Source: an uncultured Lachnospiraceae bacterium (GTDB taxonomy: Bacteria > Bacillota > Clostridia > Lachnospirales > Lachnospiraceae). Taken from it: 43,624 nt of DNA. The notes beneath the pieces were generated by a model. The model made no database searches, was not told the DNA's origin, and was given only the letters and a program-made list of their open reading frames with translations. Below, piece by piece: positions 7,383 through 15,561 of this stretch. The stretch is from NCBI GenBank assembly GCA_902796005.1, contig CADBNF010000038.1, positions 1 to 43,624 of the forward strand. Direction: 5' to 3'. Each line of letters begins with the position of its first letter. Within the stretch, counting starts at the first letter, position 1. Made by a program: the position numbers and the translations under genes.

Positions 7383-9272
7383 ATGAAAAAAGCAATTTTC
7401 CAGCCCATTAAGCTTGGGCCTGTCACCGTGAAGAACCGCATTGAGGTGGCCCCTGCCGCTCCCTTCCTGACCAACCATGACGGTACGGTCTCCCGGGAGT
7501 TTTTTGACTACACCATGAACCTGGCAAAGTCCGGCGCAGGCATCGTCACCATCGGCGTATCCAACGTCAGCCCCGAGCTTTCCCCCATGGGCGGCCGCTG
7601 CCTGAACGTGGGATCGCCCCTGGTCATGTCCGGGCTCAATGAACTGGCCGAGGGCATCAAGGCCTACGGAGCAGTTCCCGGTATTGAACTGGTGCACAGC
7701 CGCTACATGCTGGCAGACCCCTTCAAGGTTGTCGGTGAAACCTCTACGGAAGAGGTGGAGAAAATCATCGCGGATTTTGCCAATGCAGCTGCCATCTGCG
7801 CAAATTCCGGCTTCCAGATCATCTTCATTCACGGCGGCCACGGCAATGTACCGGCCATGTTCTTCAATAAGAAATTCAATAACCGTACAGACCGGTTCGG
7901 CGGATCCTTCAAGAACCGCTGCAACTTTGCCAAAGAGCTTCTGACCGCCGTCCGGGAAAAAATCCAGGGCAAGGCAGCCATCGAATACCGGATCAGCGCC
8001 GAGGAAATTCTGCCGGATATGACCACCTTCGAGGAAACCCTGGACTTCGCCGAGGAAATCCAGGACTACATCGATCTGCTGCACGTATCCCGCGGCCTTC
8101 TGGAGGAGGACAGCCTCCTGCCCACCATCAACCCGCCGCTGTACGTGCCGAAGGCCCACAATGTGCCCTTCGCCCGGGAATTCAGGAAGCGTCTCCATAT
8201 TCCGGTATGCGTGGTATCCGCCATGGATCTGGACACGGCTGAAGCAGCCATCGAAGCCGGCGATATTGATATGGCGGCCATGATCCGCACCATTCTGGCA
8301 GACACGGAATGTGTGGAAAAGGCCAGGCATGGCTGTGACGAGGACATCCGTCCCTGCATCCGCTGCAACACCTGTATTTCCCGCACCCATTCCCAGTTCC
8401 TTGAGGTCCGCTGCGCGGTGAATCCGGTGGTAGGCCGGGAAACCTGGTTCCGGACCGACGTGCCCGCCAGAATCAGCAAAAAGGTTGTGGTCATCGGCGG
8501 CGGCCCTGCCGGACTGGAAGCAGCCAGGGACTGTGCGGCCAGAGGACACAAGGTGGTGCTTTTCGAGAAAAATGCCCTTCCCGGCGGCAACCTGAACCTG
8601 GCCACCGCTTCCGCCATGAAGAAGGATCTGAAGGATTACCTGGCCTGGTCGGTACGCCAGTGCGAAAAGGATCCGGCCATTACCCTGCACTACGGCTGCG
8701 CGGCAACGCCCGAGCTTGTAAAAAATGAGAATCCGGATGCGGTCATCATCGCAGTCGGCTCCAAACCGATTATCCCGGTCTTTACCGCCTCCGGTACCGG
8801 CAAGGTGCTCTGGGTCGGCGAAGCGGAAGGCAGCAGTGCCGTGGGCGATCGGGTTGTGGTCTGCGGCGCAGGCTGCACCGGTCTGGAAGCGGCTCTGGAT
8901 TTTGCAAAGCAGGGCAAAAAGGTGACCATTGTGGATATGGTTCCGGAGGACAGAATCGGAGCCGGCGGCGCGCCCATCAACCTTATCGCCTTAAAGCTGA
9001 TGCTGGCGGAAGCCGGTGTGGATATCTGCTGTGAGGTGAAGGTTGAGGATATTACGGAAGAAGGGGTTGTGCTGCAGACAAAGGAAGGCCGGAAGGTGCT
9101 TCCCTGCGATACCGCCGTTCTCTCCTTCGGTTTCCGTACGGATATGGCCCTGGTGGACAGCTTCAAGGAAGTGACGCCTGACTGGTTTGTGGTCGGTGAC
9201 TGTGCCGGCGCCGGCGGCGGCAACGTATTTTCCGCCACCACCACTGCCTTCAACGCCGCGCAGAGAATCTGA
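7383..9272 (+). CDS. NADH:flavin oxidoreductase, OYE/FadH/BaiCD type (OYE1)
   Basis: Enoate reductase-type enzyme of 629 residues with three parts. An FMN TIM barrel (about 1-320) carries IHGGHGN and NNRTDRFGGS. A [4Fe-4S] site has C325-x2-C-x2-C-x12-C, the spacing of trimethylamine dehydrogenase. A C-terminal FAD/NAD(P)H region (VVVIGGGPAGLEAA near 365, GDCAGAGGGNVFSA at the end) completes it. Such proteins reduce activated C=C bonds (2,4-dienoyl-CoA, 3-oxo-delta4-steroids, cinnamates). The start at 7383 was chosen over 7371 because GGAGG lies 5 bases upstream. It is clearly more distant from OYE2-OYE4 than those are from each other. A strong bidirectional terminator follows. Substrate unknown. 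Confidence 0.9.
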   Translation: MKKAIFQPIKLGPVTVKNRIEVAPAAPFLTNHDGTVSREFFDYTMNLAKSGAGIVTIGVSNVSPELSPMGGRCLNVGSPLVMSGLNELAEGIKAYGAVPGIELVHSRYMLADPFKVVGETSTEEVEKIIADFANAAAICANSGFQIIFIHGGHGNVPAMFFNKKFNNRTDRFGGSFKNRCNFAKELLTAVREKIQGKAAIEYRISAEEILPDMTTFEETLDFAEEIQDYIDLLHVSRGLLEEDSLLPTINPPLYVPKAHNVPFAREFRKRLHIPVCVVSAMDLDTAEAAIEAGDIDMAAMIRTILADTECVEKARHGCDEDIRPCIRCNTCISRTHSQFLEVRCAVNPVVGRETWFRTDVPARISKKVVVIGGGPAGLEAARDCAARGHKVVLFEKNALPGGNLNLATASAMKKDLKDYLAWSVRQCEKDPAITLHYGCAATPELVKNENPDAVIIAVGSKPIIPVFTASGTGKVLWVGEAEGSSAVGDRVVVCGAGCTGLEAALDFAKQGKKVTIVDMVPEDRIGAGGAPINLIALKLMLAEAGVDICCEVKVEDITEEGVVLQTKEGRKVLPCDTAVLSFGFRTDMALVDSFKEVTPDWFVVGDCAGAGGGNVFSATTTAFNAAQRI

Positions 9273-9279
9273 TCTGATC

Positions 9280-9320
9280 AAAAAAAGGCTGTTGTACCGT
9301 TTGTACAACAGCCTTTTTTT
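9280..9320. terminator. Bidirectional intrinsic terminator
   Basis: A perfect 18-bp stem (9280-9297 with 9303-9320) around a 5-base loop, A-tract on one side and T-tract on the other. It sits between the convergent OYE1 gene and the FGGY kinase gene and overlaps the kinase stop codon. Confidence 0.92.
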
Positions 9321-10848
9321 ACTGTTCGGCTAATTTCTGCATATCGCTCCAGATGGGGTCGAGGCAGCGGGTCAGCCTGCAGTATAACTCGTAACGTTTT
9401 GTGTATGCGGCGTGGGCGGCCATATCGGGAAGGATGCGGTCGGCCGGTTTGCTCATTGTTTCCGCGGCTTCCGAAAGAGACGAATAGGCTCCGACGGCTG
9501 CTGCGCCGGCAATTGCGCAGCCCAGGGCGCCGGTTTCATTGGCTTCCACCCTTTCCACCGGCAGTCCGGTGATATCCGCAAACATCTGTGTCCATACAGG
9601 TGACCTGGCCGCGCCGCCGGCCAGACGGATGCAGTCGGGCGGCGTCTGCCTGGAGGCAAGCAGCTTTTCCAGGTGTACCCTGTGACAGTAGGCAATGCCT
9701 TCGTAGACGCTTTTTGTCAGATGCTCCCTGCCGTGCTCGGCGGAAATGCCGGCAAAGGTACCCTTCGCGTTCGGGTGCACGTTGCTTCCCAGGATGAAGG
9801 GCAGGAACAGGGGAACGAATTTCTCAGGCGGAATGGACTGAATCCAGCCGTCCATAACCTGAAAGACCGTTTTACCGCTTCTCTTCGCCTCTTCCTTCAC
9901 CTCCGGCAGCAGGGTACGGATAAACCATTCATTATTGCCCGCTGAGGTGGGACTGCTCTCTTCTATCAGATAATAGTCCGGCAGACAGTAAAGGCTGTTC
10001 ATCTTTACACTGCCGTCGGTGACCGGGGTTTTCCGGATGTATTCGTTTATGCTCCAGGTACCTGCGATCATGCAGACGTTTCTGTCATCCAGAATGCCGG
10101 CCGCCAGGGCACAGGCATCAATATCCATCATGCCGCCGATCACGGGCGTTCCGGAATGAAGGCCGCATTTTTCCGCTGCCTCCGCCGTCACATAACCGGC
10201 AATTTCCCGGGAAGCGCAAAGGGGCGGCAGGGCCTCTTCGATTTCTTCGATACCGAAAAGCCGGAGAAGCTCCCTGTCAAACTGCCGGGTATGCAGGTTC
10301 ATGAGACTGGTGCCTGAATAGTCGGTCACCTCCGCCTTCGCCTCTCCCGTAAGCCTGAAGCGGATATAATCCTTGCATTCAAACACCCAGCGGATATTTC
10401 CGTAGATGTCCGGCCGGTTATCCTTCATCCAGGCCAGCAGGGCCACGGGCTGGCAGCTCATGAGATGCTGGCAGGAAAGGGCAAAGGCAGCCTCTTCCGT
10501 ACCGTCGGCTGCCCACCTGTCGGTGTAGCCGTAGGCACGGTTGTCGGTGGAAATGATGCCGTATCCTGCAGGCCGTCCGTCCTTTCCCCACAGGTACAGT
10601 CCCTTGCCGTGACCGCAGATGCCGATACACGCAACGTCCGCCGGATCAATGCCTGCGGAAGCCATCACCCGCCGGATAACGGTGCAGTTGGCTTCCCACA
10701 TCTCCTCCATGTCCCTTTCCACAAAGCCTGCGGCAGGGGTCAGCATGGCGGTTTCGCAGCTTTCCACGCATAATTCACGACCGGCGGCGTCATACAACGC
10801 CGCCTTTGTCATGGTTCCTCCGTTATCTATTCCGAGAAAATAAGTCAT
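9319..10848 (-). CDS. FGGY-family carbohydrate kinase, L-xylulokinase-like
   Basis: Sugar kinase of 509 residues in the actin-like ATPase superfamily. The N-terminal phosphate motif FLGIDNGGTMTKAALYD, the FGGY N-domain with GHGKGLYLWG, and the C-domain signatures GGMMDIDACALAAG, AGTWSINEY, SPTSAGNNEW and LAGGAARSPVWTQMFADI are all present. From memory the pattern resembles Escherichia coli L-xylulokinase LyxK more than XylB or GlpK; exact substrate is uncertain. AGGAG lies 5 bases before the ATG, which overlaps the stop of the upstream amidohydrolase (ATGA). It is the last gene of a three-gene operon with a PEP mutase-family lyase and an amidohydrolase. Confidence 0.9.
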   Translation of the reverse strand: MTYFLGIDNGGTMTKAALYDAAGRELCVESCETAMLTPAAGFVERDMEEMWEANCTVIRRVMASAGIDPADVACIGICGHGKGLYLWGKDGRPAGYGIISTDNRAYGYTDRWAADGTEEAAFALSCQHLMSCQPVALLAWMKDNRPDIYGNIRWVFECKDYIRFRLTGEAKAEVTDYSGTSLMNLHTRQFDRELLRLFGIEEIEEALPPLCASREIAGYVTAEAAEKCGLHSGTPVIGGMMDIDACALAAGILDDRNVCMIAGTWSINEYIRKTPVTDGSVKMNSLYCLPDYYLIEESSPTSAGNNEWFIRTLLPEVKEEAKRSGKTVFQVMDGWIQSIPPEKFVPLFLPFILGSNVHPNAKGTFAGISAEHGREHLTKSVYEGIAYCHRVHLEKLLASRQTPPDCIRLAGGAARSPVWTQMFADITGLPVERVEANETGALGCAIAGAAAVGAYSSLSEAAETMSKPADRILPDMAAHAAYTKRYELYCRLTRCLDPIWSDMQKLAEQ

Positions 10849-11780
10849 TTCTTCTCCTGTGCCTTTACAGGCAGATCATATACGGACAGGGCATTTTCCC
10901 CGAGAAGCTTTGACAGATCGGCTTCCGACAGTCCTGCACGCTTCCACATGTTTATCATCTGGGGATAGGTGGCGCGGTTCAGCGTACCGGGCACGTCAGA
11001 GCCCCAGAGGAGCTTTTCAATGCCCACATGACTGACCACCTCGCGGAAGAGGGAAAGGGCCGTCGGGAAGGGCCAGCCTTCTTCATCGAAGAAATCCGGC
11101 ATCGCGCTGACGTCGAGCCAGCAGTTGTCCAGTTCGGCAATCGCGGCCATCTCCTCCCATTTTTTCCTGTTTTCCGGCGTATCCACCGGCAGCGGATAGG
11201 CAAGGTGGCAGATGACGATTTTAAGGTCCGGCAGGCTTTCGGCTGCTTCCCGCAGGGCTTTCGGCTGGTATACCGGGAAATTGACCGGCGCCGGATCGAT
11301 GGTTACGGTCATCGAAAGCTTTGCCGCCTTTTCCAGCATTGCCAGAAAGACCGGCGAATCGTAACGCATATCCGGGAACAGGCCCTCGTAGGTGTAGGAT
11401 CGCATTTCGAATTTCAGGGAATGCAGTCCCCTGGAATGCCAGTATTCCATCTCCTCTTCCCAGCCCTCGTCGGCGGTGATGACCATGGCCCCGGCCAGCC
11501 GGTCGGGATATTTCTCCACGGCCTTTGCCACCTCCTCATTAAAGGGAAACAGGTGGGCCTGCTGCAGGACCGCCGCCTGCACGCCGCAGACGTCCATCAG
11601 GGAAATCAGCGCATCCGCGGAAAAGCGGCTGTCCTCCATGTAGGGCGGCATCACGTAAAAGCTGCCGTCACAGGTGTCCCGCAGGCCGAAGGGCAGCTGC
11701 CGGGTCCCGATGCGCGCATAGGTTTGGTTCAGGATATTTCCGGGAACAATGTGTGCATGGGCATCGATGATACAGGCCAT
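10845..11780 (-). CDS. Amidohydrolase family 2 (metal-dependent hydrolase or decarboxylase)
   Basis: TIM-barrel protein of the Amidohydro_2 group (311 residues), whose members include hydrolases and non-oxidative decarboxylases. The N-terminal metal motif DAHAH, a later histidine in VICHLAYPLP and the catalytic aspartate in WGSDVPG are present. The position often occupied by a mid-barrel histidine reads TIDPAP, so the metal site may be atypical. The start at 11780 fits AAGGAG 11 bases upstream and puts DAHAH at the N-terminus as expected; the open frame further upstream is not used. The gene starts one base after the stop of the PEP mutase-family gene and overlaps the kinase gene by 4 bases. 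Confidence 0.87.
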   Translation of the reverse strand: MACIIDAHAHIVPGNILNQTYARIGTRQLPFGLRDTCDGSFYVMPPYMEDSRFSADALISLMDVCGVQAAVLQQAHLFPFNEEVAKAVEKYPDRLAGAMVITADEGWEEEMEYWHSRGLHSLKFEMRSYTYEGLFPDMRYDSPVFLAMLEKAAKLSMTVTIDPAPVNFPVYQPKALREAAESLPDLKIVICHLAYPLPVDTPENRKKWEEMAAIAELDNCWLDVSAMPDFFDEEGWPFPTALSLFREVVSHVGIEKLLWGSDVPGTLNRATYPQMINMWKRAGLSEADLSKLLGENALSVYDLPVKAQEKK

Positions 11781-11781
11781 C

Positions 11782-12765
11782 TTACAGCTTCTCCTTGATA
11801 TCCGGGCGTACGAAGCCTTCCGGATACTCTTCCACCTTATGGCCGACGATGGTGTATTCCTTGTCTTCACCGGTGAAGGTGTTTTCCAGCTTCATATAGG
11901 CCTGGGGATCAAACATGCCGGAGGCGGAGAAGCTTTCGATACCGGTGGCAGGCGCATTTTCAAAGGTGTAGGCTACACTCTGGTTTTTAAAATTGGCCAG
12001 GCCATGCTCCAGCATGCCTTCCATGGCTGCCTTCAGGGTATAATGGGTGCTGCACATGCAGAAGCCCAGATCCGTCAGCTGCTCCATGGTCACTGAAGGA
12101 TGATAATGGCCGTCGGCGCCCTTTTCCGCCCGCACGTCGGCGAAGATCTTCGGTCCGGTGACAATTTTGGCCATTTCAGCAGCCTGTTCGTAGTTGATGA
12201 TGGCCACCATCATGGCAATGACATACTGTCCCCTGGCAGCGCCGATTTCGATGGCTTCCTGGAGACGTTCGCAGCCTTCCTTCATTTCTTCGGGGTTAAA
12301 GGGATCCGCATTGGAGCGGGCGATAAGCAGGCAGTCGGTGCCCTCCAGGGCATCCAGGGCAGCGCGGACCTTGGCCAGGTATTTGTCTCTGGGCAGGATT
12401 CTGGTGGAGTTTTCCATGTCGGAGGTATCCTCCAGCTGAATCGCCGCAGCGCCGGCGCCGGAAAGCCGTCTTGCCGCACGGTATACGGCCAGGGGACCGC
12501 CGAAGCCGTCTTCAATATCACAAATCAGGGGAATGGAACTGGTCTGGCAGATACGGCTTACCATCCACTCCAGGTCGGTAAGGCCGGTGAAGCCGTAATC
12601 GATGACGCCGTTCATGGCAATGGAGGTCTCCCCGCCGCTTAAAAGGCTGATGGGAAAGCCGCACATTTCCACGGCGTGATTGGAAGCGCAGTCATAAACA
12701 CAGGGAACAAGAATACATTTATTGCTCTCGTCAAGTATCTGTTTAAGCGTTTTTTTGCTGGACAT
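11782..12765 (-). CDS. Isocitrate lyase/PEP mutase superfamily protein
   Basis: TIM-barrel lyase or mutase of 327 residues. The Mg-binding motif is DIEDGFGG (family form DxDTGYG), followed by IQLEDT and IARSNADPF (family ARTDA). The catalytic KKCGH loop of isocitrate and methylisocitrate lyases is missing; the corresponding stretch is TSDMENSTRILPRDKYLAK, so it is not a classical isocitrate lyase. Related enzymes act on oxaloacetate, 2,3-dimethylmalate or phosphonates; the substrate cannot be chosen here. GGAGG lies 8 bases before the ATG. It is the first gene of an operon with the amidohydrolase and FGGY kinase. The C-terminal 60 residues are longer than the core fold requires. Confidence 0.86.
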   Translation of the reverse strand: MSSKKTLKQILDESNKCILVPCVYDCASNHAVEMCGFPISLLSGGETSIAMNGVIDYGFTGLTDLEWMVSRICQTSSIPLICDIEDGFGGPLAVYRAARRLSGAGAAAIQLEDTSDMENSTRILPRDKYLAKVRAALDALEGTDCLLIARSNADPFNPEEMKEGCERLQEAIEIGAARGQYVIAMMVAIINYEQAAEMAKIVTGPKIFADVRAEKGADGHYHPSVTMEQLTDLGFCMCSTHYTLKAAMEGMLEHGLANFKNQSVAYTFENAPATGIESFSASGMFDPQAYMKLENTFTGEDKEYTIVGHKVEEYPEGFVRPDIKEKL

Positions 12766-12820
12766 AGGTGTTTCCTCCCTTTTAGAACTTATATCGACAT
12801 ATTAGCATAACCGGGAGAAA

Positions 12821-12841
12821 AAACAAAGGGCATTTCGCCCT
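12821..12841 (-). terminator. Intrinsic terminator after scpB
   Basis: On the minus strand a 5-bp GC-rich stem (AGGGC/GCCCT, 12827-12841) with a 5-base loop is followed by a run rich in T (TTTGTTTTTT). It ends the scpA-scpB transcript before the PEP mutase-family gene. Confidence 0.65.
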
Positions 12842-13383
12842 CAGATGTCCACCTCATCCTCCTCAAGGGTCGGTTCAAAACCGTCCTCGGGAAGCATGGA
12901 GCGGGACTCCAGACCGAAACGCCGCAGAAATTCGTCCGTGGTGCCGAAAAGCATGGGCCTGCCCGGGGCGTCCAGCCTTCCGACTTCCTGTATGAGATTG
13001 TATTCCACAAGGCGGTTGACCGCATGATCCGAGGAAACACCCCTGATCTTTTCGATTTCCGCCTTGGTAACGGGCTGCTTGTAAGCCACGATGGACAGGG
13101 TTTCCATCAGCACCTCCGTAAGCCGCGGCTTTTCCGGCCGGCTTGCGATGGTAATGAGGTTGTCATAATATTCCGCCTTGGTCACCAGCTGGTAGGCATT
13201 TTCCAGGCGGATGAGCCGGATGCCCCGGTCCTCCTGTTCATAGTCTGCCTCCATCTGGGCCAGCACCACCTGCAGCTCGAATTCCTCCGTCCCGCAGGCT
13301 GCCGCCAGGGCAGACAGCTTTACCGGCTCGCCTAAGGCAAAAAGCACGGCTTCGATGATGCCTTTTAATCTTTTCTGATCCAT
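12841..13383 (-). CDS. scpB: Segregation and condensation protein B
   Basis: Winged-helix kleisin-interacting subunit of the SMC-ScpA-ScpB condensin, required for chromosome organisation and segregation. The 180-residue product starts MDQKRLKGIIEAVLFALGEP. It has the conserved EVLMETLSIVAYKQPVTKAEIEKIRGV segment near residues 85-110, then the second winged helix (LDAPGRPMLFGTTDEFLRRFGL). It ends in an acidic tail. The start at 13383 was chosen because the protein then begins exactly where the family does; the ribosome binding site (GGTAGAG) is weak, suggesting coupling to scpA 16 bases upstream. Confidence 0.95.
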   Translation of the reverse strand: MDQKRLKGIIEAVLFALGEPVKLSALAAACGTEEFELQVVLAQMEADYEQEDRGIRLIRLENAYQLVTKAEYYDNLITIASRPEKPRLTEVLMETLSIVAYKQPVTKAEIEKIRGVSSDHAVNRLVEYNLIQEVGRLDAPGRPMLFGTTDEFLRRFGLESRSMLPEDGFEPTLEEDEVDI

Positions 13384-13399
13384 ATTCTCTACCGTTTTT

Positions 13400-14197
13400 C
13401 TAATAATCCAGCGACGGCATATCGTCGTCATCGTATACGCCTGCCATATCGGGGTCGGTCTGTACCGCTTCAATGTAGATGTCTTCACTCAGGCTCTCCT
13501 GGCGGATACGGATTCGCCCCCGGTTTATCAGCTCCAGAACGGCCAGGAAGGTAACCACGATATCCTCCCTGTCCGCATTGTCTTCCAGCACTGCCCGGAA
13601 GCTTATCTTTCCCTTCTCGATGGCCTTTCTCTCCACCTGCAGCATACAGCCGGGAAGGGAAACCCTTTCCTTTTTGATTTTGCCGAAGCCGGCGGCCCGG
13701 GGATTGATTTTCTCCCGGTTCCTCTTCAGGATATCCAGAAAGACCTTATGCAGCCTGTCCAGGCTGACGTTGACCAGCAAGGCATCCAGATCCAGCGGCG
13801 GTTTGTATTTACGCACCTCCGCAGGCAGGTTCTGCTGTCGTTCCAGCACGCTTCCCGTCTCCTGCAGCCGTTCCTGCAGCAGGCCGGAAATATGCTTGAA
13901 CCGTTTGTATTCCAGCAGCCGCTGCACCAGCTCTTCCCTGGGATCCTCTTCCTCCTCTTCTTCCTCATCCTTGGGAAGAAGCATCCGGCTCTTGATATCC
14001 AGCAGGGTGGCAGCCATGACGATAAAGTCGCTGGTCACCTCCAGGTTTTCCGTGTCCAGCTCCTCAATATAGGCAAAATACTGGTCCGTAATCAGGGCAA
14101 TGGGAATATCGTAAATGTCTATTTTGTTCTTGTCGATAAGATGCAGCAGCAGGTCCAGCGGGCCTTCAAAGCCGGTGAGCTTGACGGAAAGCGGCAT
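13400..14197 (-). CDS. scpA: Segregation and condensation protein A (kleisin)
   Basis: Kleisin subunit that bridges the SMC heads and binds ScpB. The 265-residue product opens with the family signature VKLTGFEGPLDLLLHLI and KNKIDIYDIPIALITDQYF. DFIVMAATLLDIKSRMLLP and an acidic spacer follow. The C-terminal winged helix carries TFLAVLELINRGRIRIRQE. AAGGAG lies 6 bases before the ATG. It is followed by scpB after 16 bases and preceded by the metallophosphoesterase gene after 14 bases. Confidence 0.96.
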   Translation of the reverse strand: MPLSVKLTGFEGPLDLLLHLIDKNKIDIYDIPIALITDQYFAYIEELDTENLEVTSDFIVMAATLLDIKSRMLLPKDEEEEEEEDPREELVQRLLEYKRFKHISGLLQERLQETGSVLERQQNLPAEVRKYKPPLDLDALLVNVSLDRLHKVFLDILKRNREKINPRAAGFGKIKKERVSLPGCMLQVERKAIEKGKISFRAVLEDNADREDIVVTFLAVLELINRGRIRIRQESLSEDIYIEAVQTDPDMAGVYDDDDMPSLDY

Positions 14198-14211
14198 AAA
14201 TACTCCTTACG

Positions 14212-15015
14212 TTACGCGTGTGACACCCGGATATCGATGATATCCAGTTCTCTGGGATTTCTGATTCTGACGGGCAGGGTATGCTCTCCCAGGCCTGCGG
14301 AAATGATGCCGAGCCTCCGGCCGAACCGGACCGAGCCCCGGGTAAAGGGCGCCATCAGGTCAAAATCCGGACTGATAAGCCCCCGGTTTTCCGAAAGTCC
14401 CACAATACCGCCGTGGCAGTGTCCGCTTAAGACCAGGTCCGCGCCCCAGCGCAGGTAATTGCGCATATGCCGCGGCAGATGGGCCATCAGGACGTTGACA
14501 GCGTTCTTTTGAGGCTTCCCCAGGCTGTCATAGAGGAAATCCATGGGCAGGTATTCCCGGTGAAAGCGTTTGTAATAAAACCGGGGAATATCCAGTCCGT
14601 AAATACACAGAGGCAGGCTGCCTGCCTGTATGCTGACGCAGGCATTGCTTAAAATGACCGCGTCCGTTTTGCCTACAGCCTGCAGGTATTCCTCATACAT
14701 ACTGCCGTAAACCTCCGGATACAGGCGAAGCCGCAGCTCATGGTTCCCCACGCCCAGATATACGGGAAACAGGGAGGAAAGCCGTCGGATAAGGCTTAAG
14801 CCGGTGTCCATGGGCTCCCCCGGATAGGCGGTAATCATGTCGCCGCCGCACAGTACGGCATCCGGCCTCTCTGCCCACAGCAGACGGATAAGCTGGTCAT
14901 TGTTCCTGCCCCAGCTGCAGTTGTGCAGATCCGATAGGAAGGCAAGCCTGGCCGTTCCTTCCGGAAGACAACTGTCTGTAATATTCAGTTGGTAATGCCT
15001 GACTGTCTTTTTCAT
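14212..15015 (-). CDS. Calcineurin-like metallophosphoesterase (YkuE/YaeI-like)
   Basis: Binuclear metal phosphoesterase of 267 residues. All motifs of the fold are visible: FLSDLHN (Asp and His), CGGDMI, GVGNHE, a histidine in MAHLPR and LSGHCHGG. There is no clear signal peptide, unlike many YkuE-type proteins acting on lipid or wall precursors, so it is probably cytosolic or peripheral. It lies just downstream of rpsU and 14 bases upstream of scpA, so it is likely cotranscribed with scpAB. The natural substrate is not predictable. Confidence 0.9.
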   Translation of the reverse strand: MKKTVRHYQLNITDSCLPEGTARLAFLSDLHNCSWGRNNDQLIRLLWAERPDAVLCGGDMITAYPGEPMDTGLSLIRRLSSLFPVYLGVGNHELRLRLYPEVYGSMYEEYLQAVGKTDAVILSNACVSIQAGSLPLCIYGLDIPRFYYKRFHREYLPMDFLYDSLGKPQKNAVNVLMAHLPRHMRNYLRWGADLVLSGHCHGGIVGLSENRGLISPDFDLMAPFTRGSVRFGRRLGIISAGLGEHTLPVRIRNPRELDIIDIRVSHA

Positions 15016-15033
15016 AGGTTAAGATATAAGAAA

Positions 15034-15058
15034 AGCCACACATGTTTCCACGGTGGCT
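15034..15058 (-). terminator. Possible terminator after rpsU
   Basis: AGCCAC/GTGGCT arms separated by 13 bases, followed on the minus strand by TTTTCTTAT. The stem is only 6 bp, so termination may be partial, allowing readthrough into the metallophosphoesterase gene. Confidence 0.45.
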
Positions 15059-15071
15059 GTACGGTTACTTA

Positions 15072-15248
15072 TTAATTGTATTTGCGCTTTCTTGCAGCCT
15101 CGGATTTCTTCTTGCGGCGAACGCTGGGCTTTTCGTAATGCTCGCGCTTACGAATCTCCTGCTGAATACCGGCCTTCGCGCAGCTGCGTTTGAATCTGCG
15201 AAGCGCGCTGTCAAGGGTTTCGTTTTCTTTTACGATGATACTCGACAC
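15072..15248 (-). CDS. rpsU: 30S ribosomal protein S21
   Basis: Small basic ribosomal protein of 58 residues, read directly from the minus strand. It starts [20 protein letters not shown] and ends in a lysine/arginine-rich tail ([15 protein letters not shown]), both typical of S21, which sits near the 16S rRNA 3' end and aids initiation. The start is a GTG at 15248 with AGGA 4 bases before it and a second purine-rich AGGGAGGG further upstream. The gene is too short and has a non-ATG start, so it is easily missed. A consensus promoter and a leader hairpin lie upstream. Confidence 0.95.
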   Translation of the reverse strand: MSSIIVKENETLDSALRRFKRSCAKAGIQQEIRKREHYEKPSVRRKKKSEAARKRKYN

Positions 15249-15279
15249 TGTTCCTACCCTCCCTCCGGTTTTGGATTCA

Positions 15280-15299
15280 CATCAGGATACTGCCTGATG
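15280..15299 (-). other. Leader hairpin upstream of rpsU
   Basis: CATCAGG and CCTGATG form a 7-bp stem with a 6-base loop in the presumed 5' leader, between the promoter and the ribosome binding site. No poly-T follows, so it is not a terminator; it may stabilise the mRNA or bind protein. Confidence 0.4.
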
Positions 15300-15308
15300 C
15301 ACCAGACT

Positions 15309-15336
15309 ATTATAGCAGAATCTTCGCATTAGTCAA
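15309..15336 (-). promoter_or_regulatory. rpsU promoter
   Basis: Minus-strand -35 TTGACT (15336-15331), 16-base spacer, perfect -10 TATAAT (15314-15309). Confidence 0.75.
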
Positions 15337-15366
15337 TAGATAAATCCATAATTCTGCATATAAAAA

Positions 15367-15438
15367 GCCGGAAATCAGACTCGAACTGACGACCCCTTCA
15401 TTACGAGTGAAGTGCTCTACCGACTGAGCTATTCCGGC
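15367..15438 (-). tRNA. tRNA-Thr (anticodon CGT)
   Basis: A complete 72-nt cloverleaf on the minus strand. The acceptor is GCCGGAA/TTCCGGC, the D-arm GCTC/GAGC, and the anticodon stem CTTCA/TGAAG with loop CTCGTAA gives anticodon CGT, which reads ACG. The T-arm has loop TTCGAGT. CCA is not encoded. A T-run follows the 3' end. Confidence 0.96.
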
Positions 15439-15442
15439 CTGC

Positions 15443-15469
15443 AGCCTCCTGGGGGTGTCCCGGGAGGCT
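15443..15469 (-). other. Hairpin in the tRNA-Thr precursor leader
   Basis: An 11-bp stem (15443-15453 with 15459-15469, one G-T pair) with a 5-base loop lies just 5' of the tRNA in the transcript. There is no poly-T tract. It may guide processing of the pre-tRNA. Confidence 0.45.
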
Positions 15470-15479
15470 ACGTTTAAAC

Positions 15480-15507
15480 ATTATACATATCCGAAAAAAT
15501 AAATCAA
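15480..15507 (-). promoter_or_regulatory. tRNA-Thr promoter
   Basis: Minus-strand TTGATT (15507-15502), 16-base spacer, TATAAT (15485-15480), preceded by AT-rich DNA. Confidence 0.7.
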
Positions 15508-15561
15508 GTAAAATTTACAGATTCCGGATGGCTTCGGGAAAATCCGCCGTAAATCCGCTTA

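Noticed and set aside
7350-8690. 446-codon open frame antisense to OYE1
   Set aside because: Mirror of a GC-rich coding gene; no recognisable domain, no ribosome binding site, and repeated His/Gly/Val composition typical of antisense frames.
11782-12765. Annotation as isocitrate or methylisocitrate lyase
   Set aside because: The catalytic KKCGH loop is absent and the Mg motif is altered to DIEDGFGG.
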